Positions 1 to 6,977 of a stretch of 64,000 nt of DNA are shown one piece after another. A program made the translations under genes and the position numbers. The notes under the pieces are model-generated. The model was given only the letters and a program-made list of their open reading frames with translations, had not been told where the DNA came from and searched no databases. This stretch comes from Bacteroidota bacterium (GTDB lineage: Bacteria; Bacteroidota; Ignavibacteria; Kryptoniales; JAKASW01), in NCBI GenBank assembly GCA_021845665.1, contig JAJZVO010000013.1:1-64000 (forward strand), given 5' to 3'. Every line of letters starts with the position of its first letter. Position 1 is the first letter of the stretch.

Positions 1-1005
1 GTGACTTACAGCGCGCTTTCATCGGGCCTCATGCTTTACGGAATTTCCATACTATATGGACTGACGGGAAGTTTGAACTTCTACGCGTTGAATCAATCGT
101 TGGCTTCCGGCACCTCCTCTCAGGCTGCCGTACTCGTTGCTATTGTTCTTATGCTGGTCGGGCTCGGATACAAAATCAGCGCCGTCCCTTTCCATTTTTG
201 GACGCCCGACGTATACGAAGGAGCGCCCGTGACAGTGACCGCTTTCCTTTCGGTTACTTCCAAAGCAGCCGGGTTCGCACTTCTTATAAGGTTTTTCAAG
301 ATTGGCTTCATCGATGTCGCAGCGCAGCCCGCCGTCGCAGGGATGTGGGAAATTTTCCGCGGGCTTAACTGGACGGACATAATTGCCGTGCTCTCCGTCC
401 TGACGATGACAGTCGGCAACCTGGTTGCGCTTTGGCAGTCGAACATGAAGCGCCTCCTCGCTTACTCCAGCATAGCCCACGCGGGGTACATCCTGATGGG
501 CTTCGTAACCCTGACTGACCAGGGCATATCGGCGATGCTGATGTACTTCGTCGCATATCTTCTCATGAACCTCGGGGCCTTCTACATCGTGATGCTGGTT
601 GCGAATAAGTATCATACCGAGGAAATCGATGGTTATGCCGGGCTCGGCTACCGTTCGCCGTACGCAGCTTTCACGCTCGCAGTCTGCCTATTCTCTCTTA
701 CCGGTATTCCACCCACGTTCGGGTTTGTGGGAAAGCTCTATCTCTTCGCCGCACTCATAAAAACCAACTACATTTGGCTGGCGATAGTCGGAGTGCTGAA
801 CAGCGTAGTGTCTCTTTATTACTATGCGAAAGTTGTCAGGAGCATGTACCTCGTCCAGCCTGCGGAGAATACGAGGATCGAATTCGGTTTCGGTACGAAC
901 CTGATGATGACGATCCTTATGGTCCCTAACATTGCTCTTATGATCTATTTTACTCCGATATTGAGTTGGGCGGAGCAGTCTGTAAGGATGTTCGGCCTCC
1001 GCTGA
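1..1005 (+). CDS. nuoN: NADH-quinone oxidoreductase subunit N, C-terminal part (5' end outside window)
   Basis: This is the C-terminal 334 residues of a proton-pumping, antiporter-like membrane subunit of respiratory complex I. The family is normally about 480 residues, so roughly the first 150 lie upstream of the window and the GTG at base 1 is not a real start. The protein is a run of hydrophobic helices. Family signatures are visible: VPFHFWTPDVYEGAP near residue 60, where ionisable residues belong to the proton path, and a Lys in MKRLLAYSSIAHAGY near residue 150. As the last gene of a typical nuo operon, NuoN normally follows NuoM, which would lie upstream. No following gene looks operonic: 338 bp separate it from the next gene, and no clear terminator is seen. 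Confidence 0.93.
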   Translation: MTYSALSSGLMLYGISILYGLTGSLNFYALNQSLASGTSSQAAVLVAIVLMLVGLGYKISAVPFHFWTPDVYEGAPVTVTAFLSVTSKAAGFALLIRFFKIGFIDVAAQPAVAGMWEIFRGLNWTDIIAVLSVLTMTVGNLVALWQSNMKRLLAYSSIAHAGYILMGFVTLTDQGISAMLMYFVAYLLMNLGAFYIVMLVANKYHTEEIDGYAGLGYRSPYAAFTLAVCLFSLTGIPPTFGFVGKLYLFAALIKTNYIWLAIVGVLNSVVSLYYYAKVVRSMYLVQPAENTRIEFGFGTNLMMTILMVPNIALMIYFTPILSWAEQSVRMFGLR

Positions 1006-1343
1006 TCGGAAGGCCTTCTGAATTCCGGCATGTGGTGTATCATGACTGGATTCCCACACGCGGAGAACACAGAAGCAATTCAGGTATCACTCGGACGTGA
1101 TTTGGATAGAATCTGATCGGTGGTCGAGCCGTCTCTTGTACCGTTTCATCCGTGAGCTTCCCTCCTAACAATAGCCGGTCCCTTCACTCCAGTACAGCGC
1201 CGCTTGATTATCTCGGCGTGCGTTGAATGTGAGCAACGTTCCTCCTTATCTTAACTATCGAAACCATTACAAATGCTGAAACCAGGGTCCTGGTCGGTCG
1301 AGATACCGGCAGGGGATCCATCGTTAGTTGAAGGAGTAGCACA
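1006..1343. other. intergenic region, no gene recognised
   Basis: 338 bp between nuoN and the pilin-like gene. I found no open frame with a ribosome site, no RNA-gene signature and no T-tailed hairpin. A 6-bp palindrome (ACCAGG GT CCTGGT) lies near 1284-1297 and has no evident role. The only functional element seen is the AAGGAG at 1331-1336, which serves the next gene. Confidence 0.5.
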
Positions 1344-1781
1344 TTGGGACAGCAGCAATTATTGCTAATTGTATTGGGGGTGATAATCGTGGGCATTGCC
1401 ATTGCGGTCGGTCTTGCAGTATTCAGGAGCGAAAGCCAGAGTTCGAACCGCAATGATCTAATAACCGATCTTGAAAGGCTCGCTTCGGTGGCTCAGGAGT
1501 ACTACAGGAAACCGTCCAGCATGAATGGAGGCGGGATGAACTTCATGGGATTTGCCCTTTCTCCGGTTGACTCAGGAAATGCCGACGGGAGTTTTTCTCT
1601 GAGCACTCAACCGCCCAACGATGCGGATTTTAAAAGAGGGAGCACGCTGCCGATCAATATTCCGGCCAGCGAGATCTACATCATTGGTTGCGGAAAGGAA
1701 ACGGGAAACGATAACCGGAGGGCAGTGAAAGCGTATGCAACTGTCCTGCCCGATTCTGTCGCGATAACCATTATGAACTGA
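1344..1781 (+). CDS. small single-pass, type IV pilin-like protein, function unknown
   Basis: A 145-residue protein. It begins with the polar stretch MGQQQ, then one strongly hydrophobic helix (about residues 6-27), then a soluble C-terminal domain that opens with an amphipathic stretch (NDLITDLERLASVAQEYY). That layout, hydrophobic helix, charged helix, Gly-rich turn (MNGGGMNF) and beta-rich tail, is pilin- or pseudopilin-like. The canonical prepilin-peptidase site (G-F-T-L-x-E) is not visible. The start is TTG at 1344, supported by AAGGAG seven bases upstream. It stands alone, with no pilus assembly genes nearby. Similar short proteins occur in FCB genomes as far as I recall, but the role is unknown and the pilin comparison is inference. 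Confidence 0.7.
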   Translation: MGQQQLLLIVLGVIIVGIAIAVGLAVFRSESQSSNRNDLITDLERLASVAQEYYRKPSSMNGGGMNFMGFALSPVDSGNADGSFSLSTQPPNDADFKRGSTLPINIPASEIYIIGCGKETGNDNRRAVKAYATVLPDSVAITIMN

Positions 1782-1811
1782 TGCTACCGGTAAGCGCTTG
1801 TAACCTTCCCC

Positions 1812-1844
1812 TTAAAAAGGCCGTCCCGGGAGACCCCGGGACGG
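1812..1844 (-). terminator. rho-independent terminator of rpsU
   Basis: A perfect 10-bp inverted repeat, CCGTCCCGGG (1821-1830) and CCCGGGACGG (1835-1844), with loop AGAC. On the minus strand the stem is followed by a run of five T (AAAAA at 1814-1818 on the plus strand). It begins eight bases after the rpsU stop and also separates rpsU from the convergent pilin-like gene. Confidence 0.9.
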
Positions 1845-1851
1845 ATACGAA

Positions 1852-2046
1852 TCAACTGAGTTCCGATGCAAGTTTCTGAGAGCGACGTATTGCTTTCACT
1901 CGCTTCATCCGCTTGCGAACCGAGGGCTTCGTGAAGTAAGTTCTCTTCTTGAATTCTTTGAGAATTCCCGAGCGCTCATACTTCTTCTTGAAACGCCTCA
2001 GTGCTCTGTCGATCGGCTCATTCTCTTGAACAACGACGCCGACCAA
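1852..2046 (-). CDS. rpsU: 30S ribosomal protein S21
   Basis: S21 is a small basic protein of the 30S subunit that binds near the anti-Shine-Dalgarno end of 16S rRNA and helps initiation. From TTG at 2046 the product is 64 residues, the usual size. It carries the family pattern VxENEPIDRALRRFKKKYERSG followed by a Lys/Arg-rich tail. A longer frame runs to 2199, but its extra 51 residues have no counterpart in S21, while AAGGAAGGTG sits just upstream of the TTG, so the short form is preferred. A strong terminator follows. It is divergent from folP, 404 bp away. Confidence 0.93.
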   Translation of the reverse strand: MVGVVVQENEPIDRALRRFKKKYERSGILKEFKKRTYFTKPSVRKRMKRVKAIRRSQKLASELS

Positions 2047-2450
2047 TCGAATCACCTTCCTTTGTTTTTTTGTTAGGAACTTCTGTAAGAAGATAACCAT
2101 CCGATCCTGAAGATACAACAATTTCACCCTGTCCCAAACCCTCGATGATGGCTTGATGCGATTGACACCGGCAATTTGAGGGGGGGAGCTTACTGCCAAT
2201 TTCGGATGAAGTCTCCTTCACGGTACTTTGTCCCACGAGAAGCCCTTTCTAGTCATGACCACTCGGCCGTTTATCTGCCTTTTGCTCACGGCCACCTTAC
2301 TTAAATGAAGTTGAGGACAAACGACCGAATACCGCCTACCTGGCTCTACTTATGATTGTTCACAGAGGGAACGACTACATGGCTTATCACGGGTCACACA
2401 ACGATGAAAGTCTGGGGCTCAATTCTTATATTTAAATCGAAAAGAGTTCA
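2047..2450. other. divergent intergenic region between rpsU and folP
   Basis: 404 bp with no convincing gene. The minus-strand open frame that covers 2018-2236 overlaps rpsU in another frame and resembles nothing. An A/T-rich box, TATATTTAAAT (about 2427-2437), 14 bases before the folP ATG, could be the -10 element of the folP operon; the -35 region is not consensus. The minus-strand promoter of rpsU must also lie here, but I could not place it. Confidence 0.4.
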
Positions 2451-3299
2451 ATGAACGACACAAAACTCACATATCGATTCGGCAGTGCGACGGTTGAGTT
2501 CGGATGCCGCACTTACATTATGGGAATACTGAACGTCACTCCGGATTCGTTCTCGGACGGTGGGATGTTTTTCGACCAGACCGATGCGGTGCTTCATGCC
2601 TTCCAAATGGTGAAGGACGGGGCTGACATAATAGATGTTGGGGGGGAATCCACTCGCCCGGGGGCGGAGAGCGTTACACTAGAGGAAGAGATAAAACGTG
2701 TGGTCCCGGTCGTTCAGAAACTAAGGCAGAAGACTAAGATCCCCTTGTCGGTGGACACATATAAGGCTAAGGTCGCTTCCGAGGCGTTGAATGCCGGTGC
2801 AAATATTGTAAATGATATCTCTGGGCTACGTGCCGAACCGGAAATGGCAGATGTCGTTGCCGGAGCCGGTGCATCGGTCGTCATCATGCACATCAAAGGA
2901 ACTCCGAAGGACATGCAGATTAATCCTTCATATGACGACCTCGTAGGGGAGGTGTATGATTATCTATCGCGTGCGGTTGAGACAGCGCGCTCAAAAGGCA
3001 TCAAACAGATAATGGTGGATCCTGGAATAGGTTTCGGAAAGACTGCCGACCATAATTTGGAACTGATAAACCGCCTTTCCGAATTCAGGAGAATAGGTGT
3101 ACCGATCCTGATAGGCGTGTCGAGAAAATCTTTCATCGGGAAGATACTCGATACGGCGGTGGAGGCACGCCTTGAAGGGACCGCAGCCGCGATCACGGCG
3201 AGCATCCTGCACGGAGCGGATATCGTCCGAGTCCATGACGTAAGAGAAATGCGCAGAGTTGCGTTGGTAGCAGACGCGATACGGAGGCAGAAGGCCTGA
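2451..3299 (+). CDS. folP: dihydropteroate synthase
   Basis: Condenses p-aminobenzoate with 6-hydroxymethyl-dihydropterin diphosphate to give dihydropteroate in folate synthesis. It is 282 residues, the usual size for this TIM-barrel enzyme. Both signature regions are present: GILNVTPDSFSDGG (residues 25-38) and, near residue 60, IDVGGESTRPGAE. SVDTYKA, NDISG, VDPGIGFGKT and the late GVSRKSFIG loop follow in order. It is the first gene of an overlapping operon: its TGA shares one base with the ATG of cdaA. A folP-cdaA pairing is typical of Bacteroidota and relatives. Confidence 0.97.
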   Translation: MNDTKLTYRFGSATVEFGCRTYIMGILNVTPDSFSDGGMFFDQTDAVLHAFQMVKDGADIIDVGGESTRPGAESVTLEEEIKRVVPVVQKLRQKTKIPLSVDTYKAKVASEALNAGANIVNDISGLRAEPEMADVVAGAGASVVIMHIKGTPKDMQINPSYDDLVGEVYDYLSRAVETARSKGIKQIMVDPGIGFGKTADHNLELINRLSEFRRIGVPILIGVSRKSFIGKILDTAVEARLEGTAAAITASILHGADIVRVHDVREMRRVALVADAIRRQKA

Positions 3300-4114
3300 T
3301 GGACCTTTTTCATATCGGGTTTATTCCCGTCTCGGTAATTGACATTATCGATATCGCTATTGTCGCATTCATTTTTTACAAGCTTTACCAGGTCATGCGC
3401 GGCACCGTCGCTGCCCAGATATTTATCGGGCTGCTTATGATTCTCGCGCTTTCGTTCGCGGCGCAGGCGCTCGGTATGCGCGCGCTCGGCTGGCTTCTCG
3501 GAACGCTGACAAATATTTGGGTCATTGCGTTCATAGTGCTATTCCAGCCCGAGCTGAGGAGATTGTTCCTTTACTTTGGGAAGAACAGCTTTGTAAGGTT
3601 CTTCATTCATATCGACATCAGCGAGACGGTGGACGAGATCGCCGACGCCGCTACAGAGTTGAGCAACAGGCAGCATGGCGCTCTTATTGTCATTGTTCGC
3701 GGAAGTGCGCTCCGTACCATCATAGAAACGGGCGAGGAAATACGCGCGAAGGTTTCCAAGGGACTTCTCGTGACAATTTTCAATCCCAAGGCTCCGCTTC
3801 ACGACGGGGCAATCGTTGTGAGAGGAGACACGATAGAAGCCGCAAGATGCACACTTCCATTGAGCTCCACGACAAAACTTGGCGGCTATGTTCTCGGGAT
3901 GCGGCACCGCGCGGGGCTGGGCATGTCGGAACAGAGCGATGCCCTGGTCGTCATCGTCTCGGAAGAGACCGGGACTATTTCCGTTGCAGAGGATGGCATC
4001 CTCACCCGCGGCTTGTCGCCCGAAGGGTTGCGTCGACGGCTAAAGGAGACACTGCCGAGGCCGTCCGACAAGGGAGCTAAGTCGATTCTTAAGCACGCAA
4101 CCGAAGATGCCTAA
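3299..4114 (+). CDS. cdaA: diadenylate cyclase CdaA (membrane-bound DAC domain)
   Basis: Makes the second messenger cyclic di-AMP from two ATP. It has 271 residues. Three hydrophobic segments lie in the first 85 residues (about 13-32, 37-57, 63-82), followed by a cytosolic DAC domain with the catalytic DGA motif at 169-171 and the RHR motif at 202-204 (GMRHRAGLGMSE). Both are required for activity and both are intact. In Firmicutes cdaA sits with cdaR and glmM; here it follows folP directly, with no CdaR regulator. It overlaps folP by one base and the glycosyltransferase by eight, so translation is probably coupled. Confidence 0.95.
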   Translation: MDLFHIGFIPVSVIDIIDIAIVAFIFYKLYQVMRGTVAAQIFIGLLMILALSFAAQALGMRALGWLLGTLTNIWVIAFIVLFQPELRRLFLYFGKNSFVRFFIHIDISETVDEIADAATELSNRQHGALIVIVRGSALRTIIETGEEIRAKVSKGLLVTIFNPKAPLHDGAIVVRGDTIEAARCTLPLSSTTKLGGYVLGMRHRAGLGMSEQSDALVVIVSEETGTISVAEDGILTRGLSPEGLRRRLKETLPRPSDKGAKSILKHATEDA

Positions 4115-4793
4115 GGTTGCTGTAGTCATTCCCGCTCACAATGCGGCCCGAACTCTGGGGGAGCTCCTTTCCCGCGTTTCCCGGCAAGTAAAGCCCGATA
4201 ACATCTTTGTCGTCGATGACGGTTCGACCGATGAAACGGAATTCATAGCGCGCGATCTTGGAGTCTGGCTCCTCAAGCATTCAAGAAGAAAGGGAAAAGG
4301 AGCCGCTCTGAGAAACGGCACAATGAAAGCCCTTGAGCTGAACGCTGAATTGATCATCACTATGGATTCAGATTTGCAACATGACCCGGCAGAGATTCCG
4401 GCTTTCCTCGATGCTGCTGCAAGGTTCGACTTGGTTGTCGGCAAACGAAGCATCTCCACAAACGATATGCCTGTCCATAGATTTGTGTCGAATACCCTGA
4501 CATCGCGAATTCTCTCATCGAGGACGAGAACCAATATTGAAGACAGCCAATCCGGTTACCGCCTCTATAAGTCGGAAATTTTGAGGAATGTAGATTCGAC
4601 TTGCCGCCATTTCGATTATGAGTCCGACATGCTCCTCAAAGCGGTCTTGGCAGGTTACCGAGTTGGATTCATTCCAATCAGGACGATCTATAACGGTTCC
4701 GTGAGCTACATCAGGGTGATCGACATACTTCGTTTCATAAAAGTGTATTTGAAATCTTTCCCTGTTCTAAATGGTAAAATCCGGACTGCTTGA
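4107..4793 (+). CDS. family 2 glycosyltransferase (dolichol/polyprenyl-phosphate sugar synthase type)
   Basis: A 228-residue GT-A fold enzyme that probably moves a sugar from a nucleotide donor to a lipid phosphate or similar acceptor. It starts VAVVIPAHNAARTL, then DDGSTD (37-42) for nucleotide binding, then DSDLQHDP (87-94), which holds the metal-binding DxD. The downstream part (SGYRLYKSEIL, HFDYESDMLLKA) matches the DPM1/undecaprenyl-phosphate mannosyltransferase-like branch. There is no C-terminal membrane anchor. It overlaps cdaA by 8 nt and pcm by 23 nt. The acceptor and sugar cannot be told from sequence. Confidence 0.85.
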   Translation: MPKVAVVIPAHNAARTLGELLSRVSRQVKPDNIFVVDDGSTDETEFIARDLGVWLLKHSRRKGKGAALRNGTMKALELNAELIITMDSDLQHDPAEIPAFLDAAARFDLVVGKRSISTNDMPVHRFVSNTLTSRILSSRTRTNIEDSQSGYRLYKSEILRNVDSTCRHFDYESDMLLKAVLAGYRVGFIPIRTIYNGSVSYIRVIDILRFIKVYLKSFPVLNGKIRTA

Positions 4794-5442
4794 CAAATAC
4801 CGCGATGCACGCGAGGAGATGGTACAGTTGCTCGTCGACCGTGGAATCTCCGACGAGCGTGTGCTCACCGCGATGATTAACGTAGAGAGACATCTTTTCA
4901 TTCCTATCCCGCTGCGCAACCATGCCTATGACGACGCGGCCCTTCCCATAGGTGAAGGGCAGACGATTTCACAGCCGTTCACGGTTGCATTTATGACGGA
5001 ATCGCTCCGTGTCCAGGAATTGGATAAGGTCCTGGAAATAGGTACCGGGAGCGGTTATCAAACGGCAGTCCTCGCCGCTATGGGCGTGAGGGTCTTTACA
5101 ATCGAAAGGATACCCTCTCTCCTTAAAAGTGCAAGACAGGTCCTGGACAGTATGAACGTCCGCTACATCTCCAAATCGAGCGATGGCACGATAGGGTGGA
5201 AAGAATTTGCTCCTTTCGATGGAATAGTCGTAACTGCCGGCAGCCCTGGCATCCCGAAGTCGCTTGTCGAACAACTCAAGGTCGGTGGCAGGCTGGTCGT
5301 GCCGGTTGGAACGCAGGATTTTCAGCAGATGAAGATCGTTACAAAGACCGGCGAGGGGAACGACTACTCGATCGAAGAAAAATCGGATTTTAAGTTCGTC
5401 CCGTTGATAGGCAGGGATGGCTGGCCTGAACGCAATGGTTGA
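4771..5442 (+). CDS. pcm: protein-L-isoaspartate O-methyltransferase
   Basis: Methylates L-isoaspartyl residues in aged proteins, using S-adenosylmethionine, so that they can revert to aspartate. It has 223 residues, the usual length. Signatures: MINVERHLFIP, the substrate loop DDAALPIGEGQTISQP (about 52-67), and the SAM-binding VLEIGTGSGYQTAVLA (about 89-104). The start lies 23 nt inside the preceding glycosyltransferase, and the stop lies inside miaA, so it is embedded in the folP operon. Confidence 0.95.
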   Translation: MVKSGLLDKYRDAREEMVQLLVDRGISDERVLTAMINVERHLFIPIPLRNHAYDDAALPIGEGQTISQPFTVAFMTESLRVQELDKVLEIGTGSGYQTAVLAAMGVRVFTIERIPSLLKSARQVLDSMNVRYISKSSDGTIGWKEFAPFDGIVVTAGSPGIPKSLVEQLKVGGRLVVPVGTQDFQQMKIVTKTGEGNDYSIEEKSDFKFVPLIGRDGWPERNG

Positions 5443-6385
5443 AAGTGCGGACATCGCAAATCAAAAATTCGCAGTGGCTATCGTCGGTCCGACTTGCAGC
5501 GGAAAGACGGCCGTCGGAATTGAACTCTCGAAACTTGTCGAAAGCGAGATAATCTCCGCCGATTCACGACAGATCTACAGGCTCATAAATATCGGCACCG
5601 CAAAGCCGACGAAGGAGGAAATGTCCATCGTTCATCACCACCTTGTCGACATTGCTCCTCTCGACGAAGTTGTAAGTGCCGGGATATACGGTAAGCTGGC
5701 TCGTGATGCGGTCGCCGACATCTTATCCAGGCATAAGTTGCCGGTCATAGTCGGAGGTTCAGGACTGTATGTCAGAGCCGTGGTCGATGGACTTTTCGAT
5801 TCTCCCGTGATTGACCGCGGGATAAGAGATGAGCTGGGAAAGAGACTCAAGTCAGAAGGGGCCGGGAAACTGCTCGAAGAATTGAAACAGGTGGATCCCG
5901 ACGCAGCTGAAGGGCTCCTTCCTCAGAACTACAAGAGAATTCTTCGGTCCCTCGAAGTTTATCGCTCTTCCGGAATTAAGATATCGACCCTTCGTCTAGA
6001 ACGCACCCAGAAACCTGAATTCGAGACAATTCAGTTCGGCATTTTGCTGGAAAGAAAAGAACTCTACGGAAGAATCGAAACTCGTGTCGACGAAATAATC
6101 GCGAATGGACTTGTGGATGAAGTAAAGGATCTACTCCGAAGAGGATTTGACCCCGATCTGAATTCCCTTCAGACCGTCGGTTATAAGGAGTCGATCGGAT
6201 ACGTGCAGGGAAAACTCAGGTTCGAAGACATGGTATCACTTATAAAGATGAACACCCGTAGATATGCCAAGCGGCAAATGACATGGTTCAGGAAAGACTC
6301 AAGAATAATCTGGTTGAGCGCGGACGGGCGAAACGCTGGCAGCCTGGCTGAAGAGATAAGGGAGAAATTCCAAACCGTCCCTTAG
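5417..6385 (+). CDS. miaA: tRNA dimethylallyltransferase
   Basis: Transfers a dimethylallyl group to N6 of A37 in tRNAs that read UNN codons. It has 322 residues. The P-loop GPTCSGKT is at 24-31, SADSRQIYR follows at about 47-55, then GGSGLYVRAVVDG, and the C-terminal MNTRRYAKRQMTWFR is a hallmark. Two starts are possible: ATG 5417 (26 nt overlap with pcm) and ATG 5435 (8 nt overlap). The shorter one keeps all domains and fits the overlap style of this operon. It is the last gene of the operon and converges on the LOG-family gene 14 bp away. Confidence 0.95.
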   Translation: MAGLNAMVESADIANQKFAVAIVGPTCSGKTAVGIELSKLVESEIISADSRQIYRLINIGTAKPTKEEMSIVHHHLVDIAPLDEVVSAGIYGKLARDAVADILSRHKLPVIVGGSGLYVRAVVDGLFDSPVIDRGIRDELGKRLKSEGAGKLLEELKQVDPDAAEGLLPQNYKRILRSLEVYRSSGIKISTLRLERTQKPEFETIQFGILLERKELYGRIETRVDEIIANGLVDEVKDLLRRGFDPDLNSLQTVGYKESIGYVQGKLRFEDMVSLIKMNTRRYAKRQMTWFRKDSRIIWLSADGRNAGSLAEEIREKFQTVP

Positions 6386-6399
6386 AGGTTGAGATACCG

Positions 6400-6972
6400 C
6401 TACCCGTTTAGAAGCGACTTGATCACTAGATCTGCTGCATCGGCGGCATCTTTCGCTATCCTAACACACCGTGCGCCCGATTCATTTCCCTCGGAGGCAA
6501 GTTCCTGTACCATCAGATCGACCGCAGGCTTCCAGAAACCGGTTGCCAGTACGATCGGCTTTTTTGCCATCCTTTCCTTGTTGATAAGCTCCCACACCAT
6601 GGCGAACTCTACCATGGTTCCTGTTCCACCTTTCAGAACAATGTATCCGTCTCCAAGTTCGACTAGCTTCTGCAAGCGCTCAAATATGGTTTTGGTGTGT
6701 ACCTGGACGTTAACATATCGGTTCGGGGAAGGTGAGAACACGGCAGAAGTCACGCCTATTATCTTCACTTCCGATTCGGAGGCACCCCTGGAAACCCCTT
6801 CCATTATCCCGCGATATCCGCCGGTGCAAACAGATATCCCCCTGGAGGCGAGGCGACGCCCAATTACGACCGCATCTTCGTATTCGGGAGACCCCTCTAC
6901 GGGTTTGCTGCTCCCGAAGATTGTGACTATCTTTCCGGGAACAGGGGAGATTGTTTGGCCTGGTTCAGACAC
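6400..6972 (-). CDS. LOG-family Rossmann-fold protein (TIGR00730-like; putative nucleotide 5'-monophosphate phosphoribohydrolase)
   Basis: From GTG 6972 the product is 190 residues. It has an N-terminal Rossmann start (KIVTIFGSS), then GGYRGIMEGVSRGA, and the family motif region LKGGTGTMVEF, a variant of PGGxGTxxE. The family includes cytokinin-activating LONELY GUY enzymes that cleave the N-glycosidic bond of nucleoside monophosphates; many bacterial members are uncharacterised. The frame stays open to 7083, but that would overlap the LysM gene by more than 100 nt. GTG 6972 begins five bases after the LysM gene stop, so the two look co-transcribed. The start is uncertain. Confidence 0.8.
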   Translation of the reverse strand: MSEPGQTISPVPGKIVTIFGSSKPVEGSPEYEDAVVIGRRLASRGISVCTGGYRGIMEGVSRGASESEVKIIGVTSAVFSPSPNRYVNVQVHTKTIFERLQKLVELGDGYIVLKGGTGTMVEFAMVWELINKERMAKKPIVLATGFWKPAVDLMVQELASEGNESGARCVRIAKDAADAADLVIKSLLNG

Positions 6973-6977
6973 GAGCG

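Noticed and set aside
2018-2236. A 72-codon minus-strand frame over the rpsU 5' region
   Set aside because: It overlaps rpsU in another frame and matches no family; the S21 reading is far better supported.
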